DNA from: Jannaschia seosinensis
GTDB lineage: Bacteria; Pseudomonadota; Alphaproteobacteria; Rhodobacterales; Rhodobacteraceae
DNA: 37,199 nucleotides
Reading direction: 5' to 3'
Assembly: GCF_001408515.1 (NCBI RefSeq)
Contig: NZ_CYPR01000102.1
Coordinates: forward strand, 1-37,199
A model generated the notes under the pieces. That model was given only the letters and a program-made list of their open reading frames with translations, was not told the DNA's origin and ran no database searches. Within the stretch, counting starts at the first letter, position 1, and each line of letters begins with the position of its first letter. This document shows positions 1-8,681 of the stretch, one piece after another. Made by a program: the position numbers and the translations under genes.

Positions 1-475
1 CCTTTTCCTTGCGCGCCAGTTCCCGTTCCAGCTGCTGCACCCGCTTGTTGGCGTCCCGTGTTTCCCGCGCGATCTGGCGGGACGCCGCTCGTTCCCAGTC
101 GTCGGCCCGCGCGCAGGCCTCCCGCCAGACAGTCAGCTGATCGGGGTAGATGCCGCGGCGCCGACAATATTCGCCAAGCTCCACTGCATTCAGTGACGCC
201 GTCTCGATCACCGCAGCGAGCTTGTCCGCTGAGGTCCAGCCCTCCGGACCTGCCTTGGCGTCGGGTAGAAACTGCCCCTTCGCCCGCGCCTCAGCCCGCC
301 ACTTCGCAAGCGTCGCCACGCTGATCCCTTCCTCCTTCGCCCGCGCCTCAGCCCGCCACTTCGCAAGCGTCGCCACGCTGATCCCTTCCTCCTTGGCCAG
401 CCGGCCCAAGGGCATGTTGTTCGGCGGCAGCATCTTCCCGATCACCGCAGCCTTCCGTTCAGGTGAGTAAGCCAT
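1..475 (-). CDS. IS3-type transposase OrfA (partial, C-terminus off window)
   Basis: The minus-strand frame from ATG at 475 stays open to the window edge (about 158 codons). It begins MAYSPERKAAVIGKML, followed by a helix-turn-helix region with GISVATLAKWRAEARA, the typical opening of OrfA proteins that bind IS3-family terminal repeats. A second HTH-like stretch (AVELGEYCRRRGIYPDQLTVW) and a charged, coiled-coil-like region (ANKRVQQLERELARKEK) follow, as expected of the leucine-zipper part of OrfA. The first HTH is present twice in tandem because of an in-frame 57-bp duplication. No stop is visible, so frame and length beyond the edge are unknown. Confidence 0.8.
   Translation of the reverse strand, partial: MAYSPERKAAVIGKMLPPNNMPLGRLAKEEGISVATLAKWRAEARAKEEGISVATLAKWRAEARAKGQFLPDAKAGPEGWTSADKLAAVIETASLNAVELGEYCRRRGIYPDQLTVWREACARADDWERAASRQIARETRDANKRVQQLERELARKEK
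279..392. repeat. 57-bp perfect tandem duplication inside the transposase
   Basis: Positions 279-335 and 336-392 are identical 57-bp units. The unit is 19 codons long, so the transposase frame is kept. On the minus strand each unit encodes KEEGISVATLAKWRAEARA, so the protein carries two copies of the helix-turn-helix recognition segment. A third partial match (ttNgcc) starts at 393, suggesting how slippage or recombination could have occurred. Confidence 0.95.
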
Positions 476-544
476 TTCGTCGTCCTGTCCCGCCCGCCTC
501 AGAATACACTTTCTGCATCAGAGCAGGCGACAACTTCCCTGACA

Positions 545-640
545 GAGGGGGGCCAGGACCGGAGCAGGCTCCGTGCTCGCCTGGATCGCCGCCCGCACCT
601 TCGGCGTGGTCGTGGCCTGCTTGTGAAGATGTATCAGCAT
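545..640 (-). pseudogene. IS481-type transposase, N-terminal fragment
   Basis: Translation from ATG at 640 gives MLIHLHKQATTTPKVR and then AAIQASTEPAPVLA, which I recognise as the N-terminal HTH region of IS481-family transposases from alphaproteobacteria. After about residue 30 the similarity ends and the frame runs into the IS3-type sequence, stopping at 518-520. The gene is therefore truncated by the neighbouring insertion. The family call rests on remembered sequence similarity of about 30 residues. Confidence 0.65.
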
Positions 641-760
641 GGTCGTGCCCCGTCTCGAAGGTCCCTCAGAACCGATCTTGCCATGAAGAGCGCGGATCGT
701 CGCGGGGAAAGGTGATCATCCGGGACGGAACACTTATGGACACGGCGTTTTGTCAACACA
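545..760 (-). mobile_element. IS481-type element remnant, transposase 5' end
   Basis: The stretch holds the first ~30 codons of an IS481-type transposase (545-640) and about 118 bp of leader. A plausible element terminus is at 758-760, where the minus strand starts TGTTGACAAAACGCC; IS481-family ends begin with TGT. The rest of the element is not on this side of the IS3-type insertion. The terminus is inferred from base composition and position, not from an aligned inverted repeat. Confidence 0.5.
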
Positions 761-1073
761 GCCTAGACATCGCCATGATTTAGGGTGAGGCGGCTTCTAC
801 CCGCCTCGCCGACCTTGCCCATACAAGATGCGGTCGGTGGTGCTATTATTCGCACAAGATGACGATTCGGCAACGCGGGTGTCGGGGCTAAAAGTGCAAG
901 AAATATCTTGACCGGACAATGACGGAAAAGTCCTTCTTGAAATCTTTTGCAATTAACTTCTTAAGTAGTATTTTTCTGTGAACCCAGAAATGACCCCCAG
1001 TTTTTACCGTAAGAACGCCAGAAATTCCAAGGCGCATATCGAACTTCCCGCCGAATTACCTTCTTGAGACTCC
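761..1073. other. Intergenic region upstream of mtgA
   Basis: No gene is visible in these 313 bases. A short inverted repeat (gaggcgg at 787-793, ccgcctc at 801-807, 7-nt loop) could act as a weak terminator or be an IS relic. The stretch 920-1010 is clearly AT-richer than its surroundings (runs such as cttttgcaattaacttctt) and is the likely promoter region of mtgA. I could not fix a -35/-10 pair with confidence. Confidence 0.5.
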
Positions 1074-1808
1074 GTGACGAAAACAACGAAACCCCCGAAG
1101 CCTCGGAGCCGCATAACGGCCGAGCCACAAAAGGACAGCGTGGCTCGGCGCGCGCTGCGATGGATCCTGCGTGGCTTGCTGGCCTTGACCGCCCTCGCCG
1201 TGCTCTGGGTTCTCTCCTATCGCTGGATCGACCCGCCGACGACGCCATACATCCTGTCGGAATCCGCGCGATTAGACGGGGTGGAGCGCGTATGGGTCGA
1301 CCTGGAGGATTTGGATCCGGTGGTCGCCCGGTCGGTTGTGGCCGCCGAGGATGCCAATTTCTGCCGTCACTGGGGCTTCGACGTCGACGCCATCCGAAAT
1401 GCGATCGAGGCAGGCGGAAATCGCGGTGCTTCGACGATCAGCCAGCAGGTCGTCAAGAACGCGTTTCTCTGGCACGGCCGATCCTGGCCGCGCAAGGCGC
1501 TGGAGACGGCACTCACGCCGGTCATGGAGGCCCTGTGGCCGAAGCGGCGAATCGTGGAGGTCTATCTCAACGTGGCGGAGTTCGATACGGGCGTCTTCGG
1601 CATCCAAGCCGCGGCACGACACTATTTCGGGCGCGATGCGGCGGAATTAACGGAACGGCAGGCGGCGATCCTGGCGACGATCCTGCCCGCTCCGAAGGAC
1701 CGCGACGCAAGCCGGCCGTCGGACTTCATAAATCGGCGTGCGCAATCCATTGCCGCAGGTGCCGCGACCATCCGCGCTGACGGCCGGGCAGCCTGTTTCG
1801 AGGATTGA
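1074..1808 (+). CDS. mtgA: Monofunctional biosynthetic peptidoglycan transglycosylase MtgA
   Basis: A GT51 glycosyltransferase that polymerises lipid II into glycan strands at the outer face of the inner membrane. The 244-aa protein has a basic N-terminus, one membrane helix at about residues 30-48 (GLLALTALAVLWVLSY) and then a single GT51 domain with no transpeptidase domain. Family motifs are present: EDANFCRHWGFD with the catalytic Glu at residue 92, GASTISQQVVKN from residue 118, and the KRRIVEVYLNVAEF block. The start is GTG at 1074, the only one that gives the cytoplasmic tail before the helix. The gene appears to stand alone, 32 bp before the GST gene. Confidence 0.93.
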   Translation: MTKTTKPPKPRSRITAEPQKDSVARRALRWILRGLLALTALAVLWVLSYRWIDPPTTPYILSESARLDGVERVWVDLEDLDPVVARSVVAAEDANFCRHWGFDVDAIRNAIEAGGNRGASTISQQVVKNAFLWHGRSWPRKALETALTPVMEALWPKRRIVEVYLNVAEFDTGVFGIQAAARHYFGRDAAELTERQAAILATILPAPKDRDASRPSDFINRRAQSIAAGAATIRADGRAACFED

Positions 1809-1840
1809 ATCCCGACGGTGATCGGGGCATCTGATTTGCC

Positions 1841-2506
1841 ATGATCCAGCTTTATCACTTCGCCCTGTCGCCATTCTGCCGGAAGGTCCGTCTCGTGCTG
1901 GCCGAGAAGAAGCTTGAGGTGGAACTGATCGAGGAGCGCTACTGGGAGGCGTCGTCGGAGTTCCTGCGCCGCAATGCGGCCGGCAAGGTGCCGGTATTGC
2001 GCATCGACGGCGAGACATTTTCGGATTCGAACGCGATCTGCGAATATCTCGAGGAGACGATCCCGGAGCCTGCGCTGATGCCCAAGGACCCGAAGCGGCG
2101 GGCCGAAGTGCGGCGCCTGGTGGCGTGGTTCGACGACAAGTTTCATCACGAGGTAACGTCGAAGCTCGTCTACGAGCGGGTCAACAAGAAGCTGACACGG
2201 CAGGGATATCCCGATGGCACCAACGTCAAGAACGGTGTGAAGGCGATCAAGTTTCACCTCGACTACATGGGTTGGCTTCTGGACCGGAACCGCTGGATCG
2301 CCGGGCCGGACCTGACCATCGCGGATTTTGCCGCAGCGGCGCATCTGTCGTGCCTCGATTATTCGTCGGACGTGGACTGGAACCGCAACGAGGGCGTGCG
2401 TGACTGGTATTCCAAGATCAAGTCGCGTCCGGCCTTCCGTTCGATCCTGGCGGACGTGGTGCCCGGGTTCCGGCCCGCGCGGCACTACGCCGATCTGGAC
2501 TTTTGA
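1841..2506 (+). CDS. Glutathione S-transferase family protein
   Basis: The 221-aa protein has the thioredoxin-like N-terminal GST domain (residues 1-80), with SPFCRKVRL at residues 10-18 placing Ser/Cys at the glutathione-activating position, the cis-Pro segment GKVPVL and the [10 protein letters not shown] helix. An all-helical C-terminal domain follows, with the usual [13 protein letters not shown] capping motif. Substrate is unknown. The stop codon overlaps the TTG start of queG by 4 nt (TTGA), so the two are almost certainly co-transcribed. GST genes next to queG are a recurrent arrangement in this bacterial family; that does not by itself show a role in queuosine synthesis. Confidence 0.88.
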   Translation: MIQLYHFALSPFCRKVRLVLAEKKLEVELIEERYWEASSEFLRRNAAGKVPVLRIDGETFSDSNAICEYLEETIPEPALMPKDPKRRAEVRRLVAWFDDKFHHEVTSKLVYERVNKKLTRQGYPDGTNVKNGVKAIKFHLDYMGWLLDRNRWIAGPDLTIADFAAAAHLSCLDYSSDVDWNRNEGVRDWYSKIKSRPAFRSILADVVPGFRPARHYADLDF

Positions 2507-3522
2507 CGATCCGGGCCCGGCTCGACGCCGAGGCGCGGGAGGCGGGGTTCGTGTCGGTTGGCGTGTGCCGACCCGACGCGATTCCGGATGCGGGCGTGCG
2601 GCTTCGCCAGTATCTCGCCGATGGCAATCATGGCGGAATGTCTTGGATGGGCGAACGGGTGGCTTGGCGCGGCGACCCGTCGGCGCTGTGGCCAGAGGCG
2701 CGGTCGGTGGTGATGCTGGCACATTCCTATGCGCCCGAGCACAATCCGATGACCGATCTCTCGCGCCCGGATCGCGGTACGGTGAGCGCCTATGCACAAG
2801 GGCGCGACTATCATGAGATCGTCAAGAAGGCGTTGAAGCGCGTGGCCCGCTGGATGGTCGCCGAGGCGGATTGCGAGGTGAAGGTCTTCGTCGACACCGC
2901 CCCGGTGATGGAGAAACCGCTCGCGCAGGCCGCCGGGATCGGCTGGCAGGGCAAGCACACCAATCTGCTGAGCCGGGAATTCGGGAACTGGGTGTTCCTT
3001 GGGGCAATCTTCACGACGCTCGAACTGGCGCCGGACGCGGCGGAGGGCGAACATTGCGGCTCCTGCACGCGCTGTCTCGACATCTGTCCGACCGATGCGT
3101 TCCCCGCACCCTTTCAGCTCAATGCACGCCGCTGCATCTCCTACCTGACGATCGAGCATCACGGGCCGGTGGACGAAAGCCTGCGCCCGCATCTCGGCAA
3201 CCGGATCTATGGCTGCGACGATTGCCTCGCCGTCTGCCCGTGGAACAAGTTCGCCGTCGCCGCCTCGGATCTGCGGTATCGCGGGCCGCATCGGGCTCCT
3301 GACCTGGCCGATCTGGCGGGGCTGGACGATGCCGGGTTTCGGGCGCGATTTTCCGGTAGCCCGATCAAGCGCATCGGACGGAACCGTATGACGCGCAACG
3401 TCTGCTACGCGATCGGCAATTCCGGCGAAAAGCGGCTTGGACCCGTGGCGCAGAGGCTGTGTGACGATGCCGACCCTGTGGTGGCCGATGCGGCCCGCTG
3501 GGCCGTGGACCGGTTGTCATGA
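2503..3522 (+). CDS. queG: tRNA epoxyqueuosine reductase QueG
   Basis: QueG catalyses the last step of queuosine synthesis, reducing epoxyqueuosine to queuosine at position 34 of GUN tRNAs with a cobalamin cofactor and two [4Fe-4S] clusters. The 339-aa protein shows both ferredoxin-type cluster motifs: [12 protein letters not shown] (Cys 185, 188, 191, 195) and [10 protein letters not shown] (Cys 238, 241, 245). The conserved [15 protein letters not shown] block lies before them. Length fits the short form without a long C-terminal HEAT extension. The start is taken as TTG at 2503, overlapping the GST stop, because it gives the family N-terminus. The downstream SDR gene overlaps its stop by 4 nt (ATGA). 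Confidence 0.93.
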   Translation: MTIRARLDAEAREAGFVSVGVCRPDAIPDAGVRLRQYLADGNHGGMSWMGERVAWRGDPSALWPEARSVVMLAHSYAPEHNPMTDLSRPDRGTVSAYAQGRDYHEIVKKALKRVARWMVAEADCEVKVFVDTAPVMEKPLAQAAGIGWQGKHTNLLSREFGNWVFLGAIFTTLELAPDAAEGEHCGSCTRCLDICPTDAFPAPFQLNARRCISYLTIEHHGPVDESLRPHLGNRIYGCDDCLAVCPWNKFAVAASDLRYRGPHRAPDLADLAGLDDAGFRARFSGSPIKRIGRNRMTRNVCYAIGNSGEKRLGPVAQRLCDDADPVVADAARWAVDRLS

Positions 3523-4382
3523 GCGTGATGCTGAGCTTCGGGCATGGCTACTGCGCCCGTGCGCTTACGCCGGTACTGCTGGCGCGCAGCTGGGAGGTGA
3601 TCGGCACGACCCGCTCGGAGGAAAAGGCGAAGGCCCTTGAGGATGAAGGCGTGACGCCGGCGATCTTCGGCACCGACCTGTCGGCCGCGATCGCGCGGGC
3701 CACCCATGTGCTGATCTCCGCGGGACCGGGCGAGGACGGCGATCCGGTTCTGAATGCCTATGGTGAGATGCTGGAACGGCATCTCGGGGCCAAGGACTGG
3801 GTCGGTTATCTGTCGACAACTGGGGTCTACGGCGATCACGAGGGACGCTGGGTCGATGAGGACACCCCGCTCACCCCATCGACACAACGCGGCCGCCTTC
3901 GGGTGAAGGCCGAGGCGGCATGGCGGGATCTGGCGGCGCGGACCAGCGCACCGCTGCATATCTTCCGGCTGGCCGGCATCTATGGGCCGGGACGTGGTCC
4001 CTTCGCCAAGGTTCGTGCCGGAACGGCGCGGCGAATCGTGAAGCCGGGACAGGTCTTCAGCCGAATTCATGTCGATGACATCGCGCAGGTTCTCGCCGCC
4101 TCGATCGACCGGCCCGATCGGGGACGGATCTACAACCTTTGCGATGACGACCCCGCTCCGCCGCAGGACGTTATCGCCCATGCGGCGAAGTTGCTGGGCC
4201 TGCCCCTGCCTCCGCAGGTCACGTTCGATGAGGCGGAGATGAGCCCGATGGCGCGCAGCTTCTACGCCGAATCGAAACGCGTGCGGAACGACCGCATCAA
4301 GCAGGAGCTGGGCGTGCGGCTGCGCTATCCGGACTATCGCACCGGGCTGTCGGATCTGTTGCGGCGCGAGCGCGGTGGCTGA
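3519..4382 (+). CDS. SDR-family NAD(P)-dependent epimerase/dehydratase-like protein (YeeZ-like)
   Basis: A 287-aa atypical short-chain dehydrogenase. The N-terminus [16 protein letters not shown] carries the glycine-rich dinucleotide-binding turn (FGHGYCA), and residues near 95 ([12 protein letters not shown]) match the Ser-Thr...Tyr region of extended SDRs and YeeZ/ActC-like proteins. [13 protein letters not shown] and the C-terminal [13 protein letters not shown] segment are also family-typical. The reaction is unknown. Start ATG at 3519 overlaps the queG stop, so GST, queG and this gene form one operon. Confidence 0.8.
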   Translation: MSVMLSFGHGYCARALTPVLLARSWEVIGTTRSEEKAKALEDEGVTPAIFGTDLSAAIARATHVLISAGPGEDGDPVLNAYGEMLERHLGAKDWVGYLSTTGVYGDHEGRWVDEDTPLTPSTQRGRLRVKAEAAWRDLAARTSAPLHIFRLAGIYGPGRGPFAKVRAGTARRIVKPGQVFSRIHVDDIAQVLAASIDRPDRGRIYNLCDDDPAPPQDVIAHAAKLLGLPLPPQVTFDEAEMSPMARSFYAESKRVRNDRIKQELGVRLRYPDYRTGLSDLLRRERGG

Positions 4383-4466
4383 TTTCGCGTATCGTTCACG
4401 TTTTCTCAACCCATCTGGTGCGCTATGCAGGTTGCGAGGACAGTGCAACGCAGAGTGCATACAGGT

Positions 4467-4970
4467 ATGGAACGCTACACACGCAGGGGCGCGATCGCCC
4501 TTGGTGCATCCGCACTGCTTGCGGGATGTGCCCAAGGAAAGTTCATTTCCTATGACGGCCCGGAAATCTCCCGCGTCGTCGTCCGCAAAAGCACGCGGCA
4601 AATGTATTTGATCAACGGGCAGACGGCTTTGCGCGTTCTGCCGGTTCAGTTTGGCTTCACCTCCACGGGGCCCAAACAATTCGAGGGTGACGGCCGGACG
4701 CCTGAGGGACGCTACTGCATCGACCGGCGCAATCCGAACTCCGCGTTCTATCTGTCGGTGGGCATCGACTACCCGAACGATCAGGATCGGGCTTTCGCGG
4801 CCGCGCACGGGCGCTCGCCGGGCGGAGACATCTTCATCCACGGATGGGGCAAGCAAAAACGCGACGCGCGCAAGGACTGGACGGCTGGCTGTGTCGCCGT
4901 GACCAATGACGAGATGCGTGAGGTCTATGCGATGGTGCGGAACGGGACGCAGATCGACATCTACGCTTGA
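4467..4970 (+). CDS. L,D-transpeptidase family lipoprotein (YkuD domain)
   Basis: A predicted periplasmic enzyme of 167 aa that would cross-link peptidoglycan or attach proteins to it. The start at 4467 is preferred over the upstream ATG at 4425 because it gives a clean lipoprotein signal: RRGAIALGASALLAGC with the lipobox cysteine near residue 22, plus a twin-arginine-like RR. The YkuD domain follows, with the catalytic block GDIFIHGWG ... DWTAGCVAVTNDEM, where His and the Cys of GCVAV are the expected active-site residues. Genes on both sides are envelope-related. It converges on the CAP-domain gene across a shared hairpin. Confidence 0.87.
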   Translation: MERYTRRGAIALGASALLAGCAQGKFISYDGPEISRVVVRKSTRQMYLINGQTALRVLPVQFGFTSTGPKQFEGDGRTPEGRYCIDRRNPNSAFYLSVGIDYPNDQDRAFAAAHGRSPGGDIFIHGWGKQKRDARKDWTAGCVAVTNDEMREVYAMVRNGTQIDIYA

Positions 4971-4975
4971 TTCGA

Positions 4976-4999
4976 GACGGGGGCAGCATCGCCCCCGTC
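4976..4999. terminator. Hairpin between convergent genes
   Basis: A perfect 9-bp stem (gacgggggc at 4976-4984, gcccccgtc at 4991-4999) with a 6-nt loop lies between the converging L,D-transpeptidase and CAP-domain genes. It has no clear T-run on either side, so it may be a bidirectional terminator or an RNA 3'-end stabiliser. Confidence 0.6.
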
Positions 5000-5008
5000 G
5001 TCGCCGGA

Positions 5009-5524
5009 TCAGGTGCCGACGTTGAGCGTGTACCAGATCTTGCCGTTGTTTTCCTGATAGAATCCGAAGCCCATCCGACGTCCCGCCGGATCGAGCAGGA
5101 CACGCCGCGGACCGGGTTCCTGCAACCAGGCCGCCACGGTTTCGAGCTCGGTCTCATACGTTTCGGAGATGGTCTCGCCCAGAAGCCGCCCGTCGAAGCC
5201 GGCCCGTTGCGCCCGGTCAATCGGCGACGATCCGTCGGATCCGAAATGCCAGGGCCGGTTCTGAAGCGACATGTCGCGGGAGTGCGTTTCGGCCGCGGCC
5301 GCCAAGCTTGCATCGAATTGCAAGGGTGCCACGCCCGCACCTTCGCGCAGCGCATTCACCGCATCGAGCACCCGAAACGGAAGCTGCCGCGCCTCGGCCC
5401 CCGAGATACGGTAAACCTGCGGCAGCGGCCGACCATCCGGTCCGAGTGTCGGCGGAGCAGGCGGGGCACAAGCCGCCACCGCGGCAGTCGATCCGAGAAG
5501 GATCAGGGCGGTTCTACGGTTCAT
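5009..5524 (-). CDS. CAP-domain (SCP/PR1-like) lipoprotein
   Basis: A 171-aa secreted protein of unknown activity. The N-terminus MNRRTALILLGSTAAVAAC is a lipoprotein signal with a lipobox cysteine at about residue 19. The mature part is a bacterial CAP domain: LDAVNALREGAGVAPL, the AETHSRDMSLQNRPWHFG helix and motif with its His, RAQRAGFDGRLLGE and a C-terminal WYTLNVGT strand. ATG at 5524 is preferred over ATG at 5536 because it starts the signal peptide directly. It sits between two L,D-transpeptidases, pointing to a cell-wall setting. Confidence 0.83.
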   Translation of the reverse strand: MNRRTALILLGSTAAVAACAPPAPPTLGPDGRPLPQVYRISGAEARQLPFRVLDAVNALREGAGVAPLQFDASLAAAAETHSRDMSLQNRPWHFGSDGSSPIDRAQRAGFDGRLLGETISETYETELETVAAWLQEPGPRRVLLDPAGRRMGFGFYQENNGKIWYTLNVGT

Positions 5525-5741
5525 CAAAATCCCCAAGCCACGTCATCAATTACATGCGTCCGGCTGGGATTATACCGGAGCAGACGCCGAGGCAAATGTC
5601 GGCTTAACCACAAAGAGCGCGAAACTTTGCCGATTGTCACGGGTTCCATTCCCACAGTGACACAATCTTCCCGCCCCTGCGCAGATGGCAAGCCATGCGC
5701 CACCGCTTCGGGGTTCGGAATCCAGATCAGGAGTCTTGCCC
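5525..5741. promoter_or_regulatory. Divergent promoter region with an imperfect inverted repeat
   Basis: This gap separates the divergent CAP-domain and second L,D-transpeptidase genes and should hold both promoters. The visible structure is an inverted repeat: gattgtcac at 5632-5640 and gtgacacaatc at 5657-5667, the arms differing by a 2-nt insertion. It could be an operator shared by the two envelope genes. No regulator can be named. Confidence 0.4.
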
Positions 5742-6320
5742 ATGCGCCCTATCGACCGTCGCTCGTTCCTTGTCTCCGGCGCCGCCACCGCACTCGCCGG
5801 CCCCGCACTCGCCCAATCCCTGCCGGATACGGTCGTTGAGGAGGGCGAACTATCCGCCACCCGCCATAACACCGCCAGTTTCCGCGCGCAGGATTGGCGC
5901 CCCCATTTCAACAATCTCGCCAACGGCGCGATCCTTGTCGATATTTCAAGCCGGGCTCTGCACCATTGGACGGAGGACGGAAGATACTCCCTCTTCCCAT
6001 CCTCGGTGCCGATGAGCGAGGAGATGACCCGGCGAGGACGCACACGCGTCGTCAAGAAGGTCGAGGGGCCGACCTGGCGGCCGACGCCGAACATGCGACG
6101 CCGCAATCCGGAATGGCCTGCGGTCGTGCCGCCCGGCCCCGAAAATCCACTCGGCACCCATGCGCTCTATCTCAGCTGGACCTATTACCGGATCCACGGG
6201 ACCCACGACAAACGCAAGATCGGACGGCGGTCCTCCTCGGGCTGCATCGGGCTTTACAACGAACATATCGCCCGCCTCTTCGCGAATTCCCGCGTCGGCA
6301 CTCAGGTGTTGCTTATTTGA
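5742..6320 (+). CDS. L,D-transpeptidase (YkuD domain) with Tat-type signal
   Basis: A second YkuD-domain protein (192 aa), of the ErfK/SrfK-like form common in alphaproteobacteria. The N-terminus MRPIDRRSFLVSGAATALAG is a twin-arginine (RRSFL) signal ending near ALA|QS, so it is probably exported folded. The catalytic region has YRIHGTHD and SSSGCIGLYN, with the His and Cys expected of L,D-transpeptidases. ATG at 5742 is chosen because upstream in-frame starts only add unrelated sequence before the signal peptide. Confidence 0.87.
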   Translation: MRPIDRRSFLVSGAATALAGPALAQSLPDTVVEEGELSATRHNTASFRAQDWRPHFNNLANGAILVDISSRALHHWTEDGRYSLFPSSVPMSEEMTRRGRTRVVKKVEGPTWRPTPNMRRRNPEWPAVVPPGPENPLGTHALYLSWTYYRIHGTHDKRKIGRRSSSGCIGLYNEHIARLFANSRVGTQVLLI

Positions 6321-6470
6321 CGGCACCCGAACGCACACCGTCCTCCCCTCCCCGAGTCGTCGTTGCGCGAATTAATCATTTGCTGCTTAACGAGTCGCAC
6401 GACGTACCGTCCCCGCTGCCAAGTGGCATGGCAGGCACGGACGTTCCGGTTGCTCATATTGGAGGACAAC

Positions 6471-6659
6471 ATGAAGAAAATTGCACTCGCCGCCGCGCTG
6501 TCGGTTGCCGCCACCACCGCCTTTGCCGGCAACATCGCGCCCGCTCCGGCCGAGCCCGAGCCTGTCGTGATCGTCGAGGACACGACGTCCTCGTCTGCTG
6601 GCGTCATCGTTCCGATCCTCGCCCTCATCCTGCTGGCCGCTGCCGCTACTGTCGACTGA
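6471..6659 (+). CDS. Small secreted or membrane-anchored protein (62 aa), conserved type
   Basis: The 62-aa protein has a cleavable signal peptide (MKKIALAAALSVAATTAFAG), a short Pro/Glu-rich acidic linker (APAEPEPVVIVED) and a C-terminal membrane helix (AGVIVPILALILLAAAA) ending in VD. A strong ribosome site (ggagg at 6461-6465) precedes the ATG. I recognise this layout from short conserved proteins of Rhodobacteraceae, but no function is known to me. A good terminator follows directly at 6684, so it forms a short monocistronic transcript. Confidence 0.78.
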   Translation: MKKIALAAALSVAATTAFAGNIAPAPAEPEPVVIVEDTTSSSAGVIVPILALILLAAAATVD

Positions 6660-6683
6660 ACGGCTTTCGCAGCACGCGATCAT

Positions 6684-6708
6684 GGGCGTCCCTCGGGGCG
6701 CCCTTTTT
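6684..6708 (+). terminator. Rho-independent terminator of the 62-aa protein gene
   Basis: A GC-rich hairpin (gggcg at 6684-6688 with cgccc at 6699-6703, plus inner pairs) is followed directly by ttttt at 6704-6708, 25 nt after the stop codon. This is a standard intrinsic terminator for plus-strand transcription. Confidence 0.8.
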
Positions 6709-6731
6709 CGTATCGGACGTCCAGACCCGAC

Positions 6732-6769
6732 AAAAAAACCCCCGAACCCGGACGAACCGGGAACGGGGG
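6732..6769 (-). terminator. Rho-independent terminator of ccrM
   Basis: The minus strand reads a two-part stem (ccccg...cgggg and inner cccgg...ccggg) followed by seven T residues (aaaaaaa at 6732-6738 on the plus strand). It lies 55 nt after the ccrM stop codon and faces the plus-strand terminator at 6684-6708, so the two insulate convergent transcripts. Confidence 0.85.
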
Positions 6770-6823
6770 CAAAGTTGCACCCGCCGGACATTGGACAGCG
6801 GGCGCAGGCGGTAACTTTTTGCG

Positions 6824-7945
<1,122 letters not shown>

Positions 7946-7968
7946 TCAATCGACGCCCCGTTCGTGCG

Positions 7969-7973
7969 GAGTC
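7969..7973. promoter_or_regulatory. GANTC site in the ccrM leader
   Basis: GAGTC at 7969-7973 matches GANTC and lies 33-37 nt upstream of the ccrM start codon. In Caulobacter the ccrM leader carries GANTC sites whose methylation state affects ccrM transcription. Only one site is present in the 115-bp rnhB-ccrM gap, so autoregulation here is a suggestion. Confidence 0.45.
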
Positions 7974-8051
7974 GTCTTGTTGTTGTGAGGACAGATTGGC
8001 AGGGCCGTCAGAAAGGATCCACAGAAGGATTGCGGCGAGATTGGGGCAGCG

Positions 8052-8681
8052 TCACTGACACAACATCTTGCGTATCGGCGCGAATGACTGCCGATGATGT
8101 TGTGTCACACCGTGACATTTTAGTCCCTCACGGTGAGCTTTTGTACCGTATCCCATGTTCGTGTCCCAACCGTAGCCGGGATGCTGTTGCGCCAGCGCCA
8201 TCATGCCACGATCCCGCCGTGTTTTCGCCAGAACCGAGGCCGCCGCGATCGACAGTGACCGCCTGTCGCCCCCAATGATGAGATTGTGCGGACAGTCGAC
8301 CCAACCGGGCCGGTCATTGCCGTCGATCAACAGGTGATCCGGCGCCACCGGCAGCGCGGCAACGGCGCGCACCATGGCGAGATGGGTCGCGCGGCGGATG
8401 TTCAGCGCATCTATTTCCGCCACACTGGCCGCACCGAAGCCGACCTCGCAGCATTCCAGAAGCAGCGGCTCGAGCGCCGTGCGCCGTCGCGCGCTCAGCT
8501 TCTTGCTGTCATGAAGGCCCGGCGGCGGCGGCGCGATCAGGCGTGCCGCGCAGACCACGACCGGCCCGGCCCAAGGCCCACGCCCGACCTCGTCGAGACC
8601 GGCCACGACCCGTGCCCCGGAGGCGCGGGCGGCCGCCTCGAAGGCGAGGTCGGGCGACATGTGCGAGGGCAGGACCGGCAT
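8052..8681 (-). CDS. rnhB: Ribonuclease HII
   Basis: RNase HII cuts the RNA strand of RNA-DNA hybrids and removes ribonucleotides misincorporated into DNA. The 209-aa protein has the motif GLDEVGRGPWAGPVV (first Asp-Glu of the DEDD site), LHDSKKLSARRR, LLIDGND and the C-terminal ASVLAKTRRDR block with GYGTKAHREGL. ATG at 8681 is taken, although the in-frame ATG at 8660 is also possible. It lies directly upstream of ccrM in the same direction. Its last 25 codons overlap two strong inverted repeats. Confidence 0.93.
   Translation of the reverse strand: MPVLPSHMSPDLAFEAAARASGARVVAGLDEVGRGPWAGPVVVCAARLIAPPPPGLHDSKKLSARRRTALEPLLLECCEVGFGAASVAEIDALNIRRATHLAMVRAVAALPVAPDHLLIDGNDRPGWVDCPHNLIIGGDRRSLSIAAASVLAKTRRDRGMMALAQQHPGYGWDTNMGYGTKAHREGLKCHGVTQHHRQSFAPIRKMLCQ
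8056..8135. repeat. Two adjacent hairpins over the 3' end of rnhB
   Basis: The first is a perfect 12-bp inverted repeat (tgacacaacatc at 8056-8067, gatgttgtgtca at 8096-8107) with an inner 6-bp stem (atcggc at 8074-8079, gccgat at 8090-8095). The second is a perfect 8-bp inverted repeat (caccgtga at 8108-8115, tcacggtg at 8128-8135). Both lie inside the rnhB coding sequence and end 2 nt before its stop codon. No T-run follows on the minus strand. They may protect the rnhB mRNA 3' end or act as an attenuator before ccrM. Confidence 0.7.

Larger units (their letters stand above)
1..544 (-). mobile_element. IS3-type insertion sequence, 5' part (runs off the left edge)
   Basis: This end of an insertion sequence holds the start of an OrfA-type transposase reading off the left edge. 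The outer end is placed at 544 because the minus strand there begins TGTCAGGGAAGTTG, which fits the TG...CA termini usual for IS3-family elements, and lies about 70 bp before the transposase start. The sequence just outside belongs to a different (IS481-type) transposase, so this element probably inserted into it. The other terminus is off the window, so neither the inverted repeat nor the target duplication could be checked. The exact boundary is inference. Confidence 0.6.

Noticed and set aside
279-392. Short tandem repeats as a possible CRISPR array
   Set aside because: Only two directly adjoining 57-bp units without spacers, in frame in a transposase; no cas genes are near.
3405-4856. A 483-codon minus-strand frame antisense to queG, the SDR gene and the L,D-transpeptidase
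   Set aside because: Same reasoning: the plus-strand proteins are clearly real, and this translation shows no domain.
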